From an uncultured Bacteroidales bacterium (GTDB lineage: Bacteria > Bacteroidota > Bacteroidia > Bacteroidales > Paludibacteraceae), in the NCBI GenBank assembly GCA_900319105.1, contig ONND01000002.1, positions 62,001-126,000 on the forward strand: DNA of 64,000 bases, written 5' to 3'. The number at the start of each line of letters is the position of its first letter. Positions within the stretch are counted from its first letter, which is position 1. The translations under genes and the position numbers were made by a program. Under the pieces are notes generated by a model that made no database searches, had not been told where the DNA came from, and worked only from the letters and a program-made list of their open reading frames with translations. Shown here piece after piece: positions 32,428 through 40,884 of this stretch.

Positions 32428-32518
32428 GGGTGACAGGGTGACACCCTTTCTGTAAAATATACACACCCACGCGTGTGTGTGAGTATTATTAAAGAGGGTG
32501 TCACCCGTCACCCGGTAA
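32428..32518. repeat. Imperfect inverted repeat GGGTGACAGGGTGACACCC
   Basis: Arms 32428-32450 and 32498-32518, with an inner ACACACCCACGCGTGTGTGT palindrome. Forms a long cruciform. Confidence 0.65.
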
Positions 32519-32552
32519 TCCGGCATAGAATGCCGGGGAATGGACATACGAA

Positions 32553-32630
32553 AGCCCCACCCGTAAGGTTCTATGACCGTCCACTGGACGCTCAATCGGG
32601 CAAAGCCCTTCACCCCATAGAGGGGAGGGA
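32553..32630. repeat. 78-bp repeat, inverted copy A
   Basis: Reads identically to 58553-58630 on the opposite strand over all 78 bases. Starts AGCCCCACCCGTAAGG and ends CCCCATAGAGGGGAGGGA. Here it lies in gene-free DNA. Confidence 0.9.
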
Positions 32631-32696
32631 AAGTGTACAGTGTACGGTGTACAGTGTATGGTGTGTTTTTAGTAAATCAAAAATGCGCTGCGCTTC

Positions 32697-32733
32697 CGAA
32701 AATGACGAAAATCCATGCGGGGTGTGGGGTGTG
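32697..32733. repeat. Second copy of the GAAAATGASGAAAATCCATG repeat
   Basis: About 35 bp, two mismatches to 31818-31853. Confidence 0.65.
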
Positions 32734-32903
32734 TAGCCCTCCTCCGTGAAGGGGGAGAGAAACCAAACAGGCACCCGCGAATGCGAGGGCCTGTTGATGG
32801 ACCGGGTTCGCGCAAGGATGCGCGAAAAATGCACAGAGAAGAGGGAGAAAAACAAGAGAGCGGTCTTGCGGCCGCTCTCTTTGAAAAAATGAATAGGTTG
32901 GAA

Positions 32904-33044
32904 TTACCACTGGTCGTCGGTCTCGACTCCAGAGTTTAATTTACCGGCACCTGTGCCACCGGTGGTACTTACGGTAAGAACGGTTGCACTTAAGCGGATA
33001 GATGCTATTTGCACTTCGGGTTGATTATAGAATTTTTTAGTCAT
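32904..33044 (-). CDS. Small Bacteroidales-type peptide with strong ribosome-binding site
   Basis: 46 residues: MTKKFYNQPEVQIASIRLSA, then a Gly/Thr-rich part (STTGGTGAGK) and an acidic end ETDDQW. The start is fixed by a perfect AGGAGG 7-8 nt upstream, which is unusual in this phylum. It begins 20 nt after the 851-residue surface protein ends, so the two are co-transcribed. Short proteins with a 'Y..P.V....' start and Gly-rich middle often follow surface-protein genes in Bacteroidales; function unknown. Too short for standard gene finders. Confidence 0.65.
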   Translation of the reverse strand: MTKKFYNQPEVQIASIRLSATVLTVSTTGGTGAGKLNSGVETDDQW

Positions 33045-33064
33045 AGTTTTGTCCTCCTGATTAA

Positions 33065-35620
33065 TCATTTTACAATCTGACCTTGTGCGTTATAGCGCAC
33101 GCCGTTCTTGATGATGATAAGTTGTCCGTCCTCGATGCGTTTCTCGCTCTTAACGGCACTATTGGTGTTGTCCAGACCGGTTGCCTGCTGCTCGTTATTG
33201 AAGATGAAGCGCATTCGTTGCGGTGCACCGGCTCCACCATAGATAAGATAAGCCTTGTGTGCAGCGAGTGTGCCGGAGAACTCATAGAAACCAACACCGG
33301 TGGTGTTGCCATCTGCCGAACGCCCGGAGAGCACGTAGCAGTTAGCCGGAGCAGCAGTTGCCTCATCATAACCTTGGAGTTGGTTAGCTGCCAAGTCGAA
33401 TGTTACGGCACTTTCGTCAGACGGAGTAAGCGAGAACGAACCCGTCGGGGATTGCAGGATAACGGCTGTGTTAGCAGGAATAATCTGAGCGCCGCTGGCA
33501 ATCTGGGTCATGGTCATATCGGTTCCTTCAATCTTAGCTACAAATGCCTTCGTACCATTGTTCGGCAGGGCAAATTTTCTTGCGCTGTCAAAGAAAGTCG
33601 AATAGTATAAGCCAGCATTGTCCGGATCTTGTTTAGCTGCAATATCTACTCTCGGAGAGATAGAGATGGACTTAATATAGCCTTTCGGAGTGTCCATCGT
33701 TGCAGCCAACGCGCGTTTGGGAGCAGGAGAACCACCGCCAGTAGCAGCCAGATAGATGATGACTGCGGTCGGCTCAACCAGATCATAGTTCACTTCTGCT
33801 GTTTCCATACTGGTTTGATGGATAGTAACAACTGCTTTTCCACGGATCTTTAGTTTGAACTCAACACCCGGATCTGCGTAGCACTCGATTTCCAATTTAC
33901 CTTGACCTGCCGGAAGATTGAGCGTCAATGCACCATGCAGCGTATTAAGCCATTCTGCGGTTCCGGCAGCGTTGCGGTTGATAAATGTTTCTACCTGCGA
34001 CGGATTGAGTGTAGTCGAGATTTCCAATTTACCATCGTTGATTTTGTCAGAAGCCGTAGTCTGGAAAATCAAGGCATCCTCTGAACTCGGGTCATCATAA
34101 CCAAAATCGAAAGAGGTAGCCGTATTATTAGCTATCGGTTGAACCAACGGCAAAATGCGGATAGGCAACTTAACGGTCTCCCAAGGTTCGTCGCTGTAGA
34201 AGCGATATTTCGCTACCAACGTATCTCTACCTGCTGCAACGGCTGTGATATGCTCGGCATCTACTTCACATTCTACATTTTGACATGAAGGATCAGCCCA
34301 CGGGGCAACGAAGTGACCACGGGCAGTGCTCTGCGATTGGAGGGTATGATAAGCACGGAACTGCTCGTATCTATGACATAATTCAGGCAGCTTGACAGTT
34401 TCTCCTTCCGTCATTTCTAAATGATCAACTATCACATTGTACGGATTGTAAGGGGAAGAAGGATCCGATTGCTCTTTGAAAACCAAGTCTTTAGCGAAAG
34501 AGTATCTGCTATTAATTACAGATACGTCCAGCGTAGCGGTAGCCGGATTGTACAGCGCGTCACCATCAAAAGTAGCCGTAACGGTGAAATTTCCATGACT
34601 ATGTGGATAGAAACTTACTACATACCTGTCATTTCCTATGGCATCAGCTTGTGCACCAACCTCCAACAATTCATCGTCGTTGGAAGCGAAGGTAACATTA
34701 GGTACACCCGGTAATGACCATTTGAATTCGATAGTATGTGATTCATAGTAACCCGTCTCATCCATAATCATCTCAAACTCTGAGATACGAACGTTTTGAT
34801 CGGTGTTATAGTCATAATCCTGGAAATACATGTCGATATCTTGCTTAGGAGTGCTGCTACCCTCTTCAATATTCACCGTAAACGATACGCTTCCAGTGGG
34901 GACTTCACTATTATTAACATCTGGCGCACAACTCATGGTAATCGTTGCGGATTGACCAGCCGTACCACGGGCTATGAACTGACCGTTTGAAACTTCTACT
35001 ATGCTCGGATTGCTGGAGGTAATCGTAACGTACTCTTTCGGTACTGCCATCCAGTTACGAATAAAAGTCTCGGGTGACTGCGGTTGACCAAACATGAAGC
35101 TTGCGCTCCCTACATAGACTAATTTCATCCAGTTATATGCAGAAGCACCCGGAGCAAGCGTAAGGTCATGCAATACAGCAGGATCCGGTTCATACGGATA
35201 GTTAAGATTTTCATCAGAAGAAGCGGCTGCAGTTACATAATTACCGCTAACATTCACGGTAATGGTGTGAGTAGGCCAAGCAGTCGCGTAACCATTTTCA
35301 TCATATACCGTTTCTGGTTGAATTTTGATATAGGAGGTACCTTCTCTCTGAGCGTAAATATTTCCAATCTTATACTGGTTGTGCCCAAACTCATCCGTAC
35401 CTAAATCAACCGGAAAAATGTAAACGTTACCATCGGACGAACCGTCCAAGAAAGGTCGTGCACTCGGTCCTTTAAAAATTCTTTCGGACAAATCGCCACT
35501 ATAGATTTCTCCAACTTTCAAGTTGAGCTGAATGTCTTCCGCAAAGGTTTGCAGCGGAAGAGTCATGATTGCCGTTAGCAGGAGTGCTGCCAAGCGGCTG
35601 AATAATGTAAATTTTCCCAT
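33065..35620 (-). CDS. Large secreted protein with Ig-like domains
   Basis: 851 residues with a Sec signal peptide (1-27, cut after QTFAE). Several beta-sandwich domains follow (for example TITSSNPSIVEVSNGQFIAR, a BIG2/Ig-like signature near residues 195-220, and ITAVAAGRDTLVAKYRFYSD near 460). The C-terminal end IIKNGVRYNAQGQIVK is typical of many Bacteroidales surface proteins. Probably exported and surface-exposed; no enzymatic motif seen. Followed at once by a 46-residue small protein gene. Confidence 0.75.
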   Translation of the reverse strand: MGKFTLFSRLAALLLTAIMTLPLQTFAEDIQLNLKVGEIYSGDLSERIFKGPSARPFLDGSSDGNVYIFPVDLGTDEFGHNQYKIGNIYAQREGTSYIKIQPETVYDENGYATAWPTHTITVNVSGNYVTAAASSDENLNYPYEPDPAVLHDLTLAPGASAYNWMKLVYVGSASFMFGQPQSPETFIRNWMAVPKEYVTITSSNPSIVEVSNGQFIARGTAGQSATITMSCAPDVNNSEVPTGSVSFTVNIEEGSSTPKQDIDMYFQDYDYNTDQNVRISEFEMIMDETGYYESHTIEFKWSLPGVPNVTFASNDDELLEVGAQADAIGNDRYVVSFYPHSHGNFTVTATFDGDALYNPATATLDVSVINSRYSFAKDLVFKEQSDPSSPYNPYNVIVDHLEMTEGETVKLPELCHRYEQFRAYHTLQSQSTARGHFVAPWADPSCQNVECEVDAEHITAVAAGRDTLVAKYRFYSDEPWETVKLPIRILPLVQPIANNTATSFDFGYDDPSSEDALIFQTTASDKINDGKLEISTTLNPSQVETFINRNAAGTAEWLNTLHGALTLNLPAGQGKLEIECYADPGVEFKLKIRGKAVVTIHQTSMETAEVNYDLVEPTAVIIYLAATGGGSPAPKRALAATMDTPKGYIKSISISPRVDIAAKQDPDNAGLYYSTFFDSARKFALPNNGTKAFVAKIEGTDMTMTQIASGAQIIPANTAVILQSPTGSFSLTPSDESAVTFDLAANQLQGYDEATAAPANCYVLSGRSADGNTTGVGFYEFSGTLAAHKAYLIYGGAGAPQRMRFIFNNEQQATGLDNTNSAVKSEKRIEDGQLIIIKNGVRYNAQGQIVK

Positions 35621-35715
35621 AATAATTGAGTTTTTGGTTAATATTGTTAGTAAGATTGTTTGTTATTTGCTGTAAGGGTGTGCGTCTTCGGTAAGCGTGC
35701 GCGCGTGCAATTTTT

Positions 35716-35853
35716 TTATTTGGAAGGACAAGAAGATAGCAACTCCTCTATCAACTCCTTCGTGTAATCCTTCGCTGCCTCATGACGAAGCTGCGAGACT
35801 TCCGCTGATTCCTGCTCTGCCAGATTGTCGTTTTTCTTGGTTTCCATACCCAT
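35716..35853 (-). CDS. Small charged protein
   Basis: 45 residues, METKKNDNLAEQESAEVSQL to ELIEELLSSCPSK, almost wholly helical and acidic. ATG at 35853 or 35847. A TACCTTTG -7 box sits at 35892-35899, but its -33 is poor. It lies between the AraC/TPR regulator and the 851-residue surface protein. Function unknown. Confidence 0.45.
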   Translation of the reverse strand: MGMETKKNDNLAEQESAEVSQLRHEAAKDYTKELIEELLSSCPSK

Positions 35854-35968
35854 TGGGGTAGCATAAAAAAGCACCCGTTCAAATTCGGGTGCAAAGGTAG
35901 CAAATTTTTACGAAACGGCTTTTACAAAAGCGGACAAAAATTTGACAGAATTGGACAAACTAACGTTT

Positions 35969-37657
35969 TTAGGCCTGTCCGCGGCTCATTCGGTAGTCCG
36001 AAGGAGACATTCCAACGTTCTGAGTGAAGGTTCTGGTGAACGAACTATGATCCTCAAATCCGCAGCAGTTACCTACCTCTACAATCGGAATATCCAGATC
36101 CTGGAGCAACATTATACGCGCCTGCTCCAACTGTATGCGCATGATATAACGCTTCGCTCCCTCGCCCGTGAGGTACTTCACTCTGCGATTAAGCGTCTTG
36201 GGCGACATACACATCTTATCGGCTATCTGCGTGACCGTGACCGCCTGATGATCCATCATCTGTGTGACAGAAAGAATGAGTTTTTTGAGGAATTGCTTGT
36301 CCTCTTGCGTCAGATATTCCTCGGGTTCTTCTGTCGGAGCCGATTCTTCCGCGCCGGATGGCGAATGGCGCGCTTCGTTGAGCTCCGTCATCATATTATT
36401 TAGTAGTTCGTTGGTCTTGCTTTGTCGCTTTCGGAACCATATAATAGCTGCCGTGATGATGATCAGTGCGACCATGCCACCGATAACACCGAAGGCAATC
36501 AGCCGATGGTTGCGCCGGGTCAATTGCTCTTTCTCTTTCTCCAGTTCATCGCGTCCGAACTCGGCATTGAACCGCGCCAACTGCTCCGAGGTGGCATGGC
36601 TATAGAGCGAATCCTTGATCTGATGGTAGCGCTCCAGATGGACATGCGCCGCCTCCGGATTGGACTTATACATGATCTCGTATATCGCGCGTCGCGCGTA
36701 CGCTTCATTATAAGGATTACCGATGCGTTGGCATATAGCGATCGCTTCATTCAGGTATTCCACCGCTTTGTCCGTCTGCTTCATGCCCCGCGCAGCCCGA
36801 CCGCGTTTGTTGAGCGCGATAGCCAGCGACAATTGGTCGCCTATCTGGCGGAAATAGGGAATCACCTCCGCTAAGATGCGCTCTGCTTCCTCGTAACGTT
36901 CCAGCCCGACGAGGATAGACGCCTTCTGCGTTTGGCGGACGATCATCTTGTATTGGTTACCCGTCGTCGCCTCTACCATGCATGCACTATCGGCATAAAG
37001 CAGCCCCTGTTCGCTCTTGTCCAACTGGGTCTCTATCTCACTCGCCATGCCGTAGATCACCGCCATGCGAGACGGGTTATTGACCTGCTTGGCATATGTG
37101 ATGGCTTTGAGGATATACCCCTCCGCCTCCTTGGGATTACCCGCCGCCAGCAGAGTGCCGGCTATCGTATTCAGCGACGAACTGATGCGATCCGGGTCGC
37201 CGCTCTTGCTATCCAACTGGTAGCAACGACGCATATAATGCAGTGCCTCGTCGTATTTGGACTGACGCATATACGTCAACCCCAACATCGCCAGATTATC
37301 CGAGATCGATTTCTCATCCGCATATTCCATCAACTCCAGCGCGCGAAGCAGGTTCTTCTCCGCCAGCGCATATTCCTGCTCGTCATAATACCATTCGCCC
37401 GCCCAATACCATACCAGCGCTTTCATTGTATCCAGCGGAGTAGCGGAGGTGAAGACTACCGGCTCGTCCATGAACTCCTCCCGGTCCATGTACGCAAAGA
37501 ATGCCTGAGCTGTTTTCAGCCCCGGCTTATGGTCAAACCGCTCCAGCAGAGTATCAATCGGTTCACCCTTCTTCTGACCCAATACATGGACGCTCACTAC
37601 GCTGAATACCAGCGTGAGAAGTAAGAATATTTTCTTAACAGGATGGTTGGTCATCAT
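35969..37657 (-). CDS. AraC-type regulator with TPR sensor and membrane helix
   Basis: 562 residues. Signal or membrane start (1-27), then about seven tetratricopeptide-like repeats (residues 60-365; NLLRALELMEYADEKSISDN, ALHYMRRCYQLDSKSGDPDR). One membrane helix (about 395-415) and a C-terminal AraC domain follow (TVTQIADKMCMSPKTLNRRV, CCGFEDHSSFTRTFTQNVGM). A periplasmic TPR domain is thus coupled to a cytoplasmic DNA-binding domain. It may control the adjacent surface-protein genes; inferred from proximity. Its own promoter is 37700-37730. Confidence 0.85.
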   Translation of the reverse strand: MMTNHPVKKIFLLLTLVFSVVSVHVLGQKKGEPIDTLLERFDHKPGLKTAQAFFAYMDREEFMDEPVVFTSATPLDTMKALVWYWAGEWYYDEQEYALAEKNLLRALELMEYADEKSISDNLAMLGLTYMRQSKYDEALHYMRRCYQLDSKSGDPDRISSSLNTIAGTLLAAGNPKEAEGYILKAITYAKQVNNPSRMAVIYGMASEIETQLDKSEQGLLYADSACMVEATTGNQYKMIVRQTQKASILVGLERYEEAERILAEVIPYFRQIGDQLSLAIALNKRGRAARGMKQTDKAVEYLNEAIAICQRIGNPYNEAYARRAIYEIMYKSNPEAAHVHLERYHQIKDSLYSHATSEQLARFNAEFGRDELEKEKEQLTRRNHRLIAFGVIGGMVALIIITAAIIWFRKRQSKTNELLNNMMTELNEARHSPSGAEESAPTEEPEEYLTQEDKQFLKKLILSVTQMMDHQAVTVTQIADKMCMSPKTLNRRVKYLTGEGAKRYIMRIQLEQARIMLLQDLDIPIVEVGNCCGFEDHSSFTRTFTQNVGMSPSDYRMSRGQA

Positions 37658-37699
37658 TGACTACTTATTCAGGATTAAAATTCAAAACCTTTGCGAGTG

Positions 37700-37730
37700 C
37701 AAAGGTACGAAGAATTTTTGATATATGCAA
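37700..37730 (-). promoter_or_regulatory. Promoter of the AraC/TPR regulator
   Basis: Minus strand: TTGC (37727-37730), 19 nt, TACCTTTG (37700-37707). Confidence 0.8.
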
Positions 37731-37754
37731 ATTTACAAGTCATTTTTCTAAATT

Positions 37755-38504
37755 TTATTCGAAAGTCAGGTATGGCGCGAGGCGGAGGAGCGTGGAGTCC
37801 GGCAGTTCGGGCAGGGAACGGAGATCGTCCATAGAACTGATCCTGACTTGCTTGCGGCGGAGATGATAGATCGCTTTGGCTTGATCGTGACTGAGGTACG
37901 GGTGGCGCTGGAGCCTCTCAATAGAGGTGGTATTGACCGGTATTAGGCGGACGTCCTGCGACGAGGCGGTGAAATGGTGCAGCAAGGTGTCCAGATGGAG
38001 TTTGGCGAACACCGGATCCGTCAGTTGTGCGGGACTATAGAACCCGCCCAGGCGATCCCGGTACTGCACGATCTGAACCGCCGTATAACGCCCGATGCCC
38101 CGGATGAGTTGCAGCTCCGCTGTGTCACAACGGTTGAGGTCGAGAATGGTGTCCCGCTTGGGTCTCGGGGCAAAATAGATGCCCATGGAGTCGCGCCAGA
38201 GGGAGTCGGCTATCCGCATGGAGTCCCAGCGAGCCTGCCGCTCGATCTTCCATGCCTCATGGCGGAGCGAGTCGGCGACGAAGAAAGAGTCGTAACGCGC
38301 TTCCCGTTCGGCTTTCCATTGCACGAAACGGAGTGAGTCGGCGCGGCGGATAGAGTCCTTGCGTTCCGACCAGGGACGTTTAGTGGTTCGTGGGTTAGGG
38401 GTTAGTGGTTGGCGGGAAGGCCAGGCGGCATAGACGATCCATCCGATGAGAGCAAGGGCAAAGAGTAGGGCGGCTGCGCGACGTTGTTCTTTAGCTAATA
38501 CCAT
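37755..38504 (-). CDS. Membrane-anchored helix-hairpin-helix protein (ComEA-like)
   Basis: 249 residues. One N-terminal membrane helix (about 10-27) is followed by a heptad-encoded linker (PSRQPLTPNPRTTKRP). A charged region with repeated ADSLR...AWK.ER motifs (50-115) comes next. Two helix-hairpin-helix units follow: LNRCDTAELQLIRGIGRYTA (about 125-145) and IERLQRHPYLSHDQAKAIYH. HhH units bind DNA non-specifically, so it may be an envelope DNA receptor for uptake, like ComEA; comEC-like lies 9.4 kb away. Direct evidence is lacking. Confidence 0.7.
   Translation of the reverse strand: MVLAKEQRRAAALLFALALIGWIVYAAWPSRQPLTPNPRTTKRPWSERKDSIRRADSLRFVQWKAEREARYDSFFVADSLRHEAWKIERQARWDSMRIADSLWRDSMGIYFAPRPKRDTILDLNRCDTAELQLIRGIGRYTAVQIVQYRDRLGGFYSPAQLTDPVFAKLHLDTLLHHFTASSQDVRLIPVNTTSIERLQRHPYLSHDQAKAIYHLRRKQVRISSMDDLRSLPELPDSTLLRLAPYLTFE
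38385..38419. repeat. Heptad repeat (GTTAGTGG type) inside the HhH gene
   Basis: TTAGTGG, TTCGTGG, GTTAGGG, GTTAGTGG, TTGGCGG, in frame. Confidence 0.65.
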
Positions 38505-38689
38505 GGTTAGAAAAAAACATAAAAACCCTTTTGAATGCTTTCATACTTTCAGTATTTAGAGTCTTTGTTTGAACGTACTTACCTACAAATAAATTTGTAG
38601 TAACTCCGTTCCTCCAAATCCTCACTCTATCGAGTCAAAGCCTTCAAAAGACATAAACCTAAAAAACAATTTAACATGTTCGCATTTAC

Positions 38690-39835
38690 TTATTTTCCCT
38701 GTACAATACTCTCGACGGAGCCGTCGGCGAGGTGCGTAGTGATGCGGTCGCCGGGCAGGAGGTCATGGACGGAGCGGACGGGATGGCCGTCCTTGGTCAG
38801 GAGACTATAGCCCATGCGATAGATGCGCTCGGGGTTGCAGGCGGCGAGCCGTTGCTCCAGAAGCTCGATGCGATGACGGCGGATGAGTATCTGCCGTTCC
38901 GCTGTGCGTTGGAGCCGTGTGAGCAGTTCTGTGATGCGGTTCTCCTGCTCCTGCATGCGGTGGATGAGCCATTCGGCAACGGCGGTAGGCGTCTTGAGCG
39001 CCTCATGGGCGACGAGATCGAGGATGGCGATGTCGCGTGTGTGTCCGATGCCGGTGAGGATCGGGAGCTCGAACTGCGCACAGACGGCGCAGAGGGTGTA
39101 GTCGTCGAAGCAGGAGAGGTCGGTCGTAGCACCGCCGCCTCTTATGATGACGACACAGTCGAAAGGAATAAGCCTACCCCCAGCCCCTCCCTGAAAGGAG
39201 GGGTGTATTTCGTTGGAGATCTCTTCCAGGGCGGCGAGGATGGATTTGGCGGCTGAGTCGCCTTGCATCGTTGCGCCAAAGAGCTGCGTATGGAAGGGGT
39301 AAGGCGAATGGGTGAGCTGGTGGATGAAATCTTCGTATCCGGCGGCTTGGGGCGATGAGATGACGGCGATGCGCCGGATGAGTGTAGGGAGCGGAAGCAG
39401 TTGTTGCGCGTCGAGCAGTCCGTCCGCCCGGAGTTGCGCAATCGTCTGTTGGCGCAGGCGGGCGATATCGCCGATGGTATAAGAGGGATCAATGCCAATG
39501 ATAGAGAGGCTCAGTCCATAGACCGCGTGCCACTGTACCTCCACCTCCACAAGGACAGCCATGCCTGCCTGAAGGGGTTGACCTGTCTCGGATTCGAAAT
39601 ACGCCGTGAGCAGTTCTTGTGTGCCTGACCAACAAGTAGCCCGCATCTTGGCGTTGGCGTTGTTTTTGGCGTTAGGCGAATCGATGAGCTCCAAATATAG
39701 ATGACCGCCTTTGCGGCTGAGACTACTCACTTCGGCTTTGACCCAATAAGAGGGCGCGAGTCCGTCGTCGAGTGCCTCTCCGATACGGGCGCATAGTTCG
39801 GAGAGGGTGAGAGGAGTACGGCTTAGTGTTTCCAT
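38690..39835 (-). CDS. xseA: Exodeoxyribonuclease VII large subunit
   Basis: 381 residues. An N-terminal OB fold (PLTLSELCARIGEALDDGLA, YWVKAEVSSLSRKGGHLYLE) precedes the catalytic domain (ISSPQAAGYEDFIHQLTH, IIRGGGATTDLSCFDD, LPILTGIGHTRDIAILDLVA). It digests single-stranded DNA with XseB. No xseB is seen beside it. A palindromic element (39169-39208) is translated as IHPSFQGGAGGRLIPF between conserved blocks. The start METLSRTPL is preferred; it overlaps the next gene upstream by 13 nt. Confidence 0.92.
   Translation of the reverse strand: METLSRTPLTLSELCARIGEALDDGLAPSYWVKAEVSSLSRKGGHLYLELIDSPNAKNNANAKMRATCWSGTQELLTAYFESETGQPLQAGMAVLVEVEVQWHAVYGLSLSIIGIDPSYTIGDIARLRQQTIAQLRADGLLDAQQLLPLPTLIRRIAVISSPQAAGYEDFIHQLTHSPYPFHTQLFGATMQGDSAAKSILAALEEISNEIHPSFQGGAGGRLIPFDCVVIIRGGGATTDLSCFDDYTLCAVCAQFELPILTGIGHTRDIAILDLVAHEALKTPTAVAEWLIHRMQEQENRITELLTRLQRTAERQILIRRHRIELLEQRLAACNPERIYRMGYSLLTKDGHPVRSVHDLLPGDRITTHLADGSVESIVQGK
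39169..39208. repeat. GC-rich palindromic element, copy 3, inside xseA
   Basis: AGCCTACCCCCAGCCCCTCC followed by CTGAAAGGAGGGGTGTAT; reverse orientation to copy 1; in frame. Confidence 0.7.
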
Positions 39836-40884
39836 GGGTCGCAGAGGATACAACGTTCAGCGGGACGGAAACCGAAGAGGACGGTGAAGCGGATACCCAC
39901 CGACAGGTTGCGCATCCAGTAACGCGCGGCGTCGGAGGTGGAGAAAACATGATCCATCCGATAGGTGGGGAAATCATAGATCGTCGCCTCCGGTACGCCA
40001 TACAGCTCTTTCTTGGTCTCAGGACATATATTGAGGATACCGAAATCGAGGTACGCGGCAAAACGCAAGCGGCAGTCGATGCGGTCACTCGGGCGTACGC
40101 GGTAGTCCTTCGCCGCCTGCTGGGTGTTATACTCGTAACCCACCTCGGCATGCGCCATGAGGTCGAACTTGAGCTTGAGTTGGTCGCCTTTGCGCTCGAT
40201 AGGCACGTTCTTCCGGAACCCATGATTATCCATCTCGTCCCACACGCCGACGAAATCATGATACTTACCGGCGGTCGAACCCGTCAGCCGCTGTTTCGTA
40301 TTGCCCCAGAAAGCGTACTGGGCATGGAAACCGGCGAGGAAATAAGCGATGCCCTGCCCGCCGAAGATATAATGGCCTACATACAGAGGGATGCGTCCGT
40401 ATAACTGCTGCGCCTGGTCGCGGCGGTCGAAGAAAGTATGGCGGAGATCGAACTTACGCGTGCTGATACCCGACCAGGCATCGTCCATGTTATAATGGTA
40501 CATGGTTGTGTCCAGGAGATCGGTGAAGACGCGCTGGTAGGCGATGCCGATGCCGGTCTGGATGATGAGGCCGCTATACTGGTACTCATAGAGGAAATGC
40601 AGTCCGATAGACCCGCCTCCGGGGGTGTTCTTCGCTGCCGGCATATTATTGATGAAGGAAGACCAGCCTCCATCGACGGAGAGACCGATCAGATGATGGG
40701 TACCGGAATAGAGCGAGGCATGCAGACCAAAGAGCGCATCGGTCTTGTTCTCCACTTCGCGAGCGGAGAAACCGCTTTGGCGATGCAGGTCTATCTCCTG
40801 CTGGTCAGCGGAGAGTCGCCTTTGTGCCCGGCCCATCATCGGGCAAAGCAGCAGGATCAGAAGGATGTAGCGCAGTTTGGACAT
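39823..40884 (-). CDS. Outer-membrane beta-barrel-like protein
   Basis: 353 residues with a signal peptide (1-20, cut after GRAQ). The rest is a chain of short amphipathic strands (HLIGLSVDGGWSSFIN, SIGLHFLYEYQYSGLIIQTG, LRFAAYLDFGILNI, GIRFTVLFGF), as in outer-membrane porin-like proteins. Its 3' half overlaps the xseA start by 13 nt and its 5' end overlaps the 2320-residue gene by 28 nt, so it probably assembles with or secretes that giant protein. Confidence 0.6.
   Translation of the reverse strand: MSKLRYILLILLLCPMMGRAQRRLSADQQEIDLHRQSGFSAREVENKTDALFGLHASLYSGTHHLIGLSVDGGWSSFINNMPAAKNTPGGGSIGLHFLYEYQYSGLIIQTGIGIAYQRVFTDLLDTTMYHYNMDDAWSGISTRKFDLRHTFFDRRDQAQQLYGRIPLYVGHYIFGGQGIAYFLAGFHAQYAFWGNTKQRLTGSTAGKYHDFVGVWDEMDNHGFRKNVPIERKGDQLKLKFDLMAHAEVGYEYNTQQAAKDYRVRPSDRIDCRLRFAAYLDFGILNICPETKKELYGVPEATIYDFPTYRMDHVFSTSDAARYWMRNLSVGIRFTVLFGFRPAERCILCDPWKH

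Noticed and set aside
38505-38689. Gap between xseA and the HhH gene
   Set aside because: No convincing gene, RNA or repeat; only a short AT-rich hairpin (CTACAAATAAATTTGTAG).
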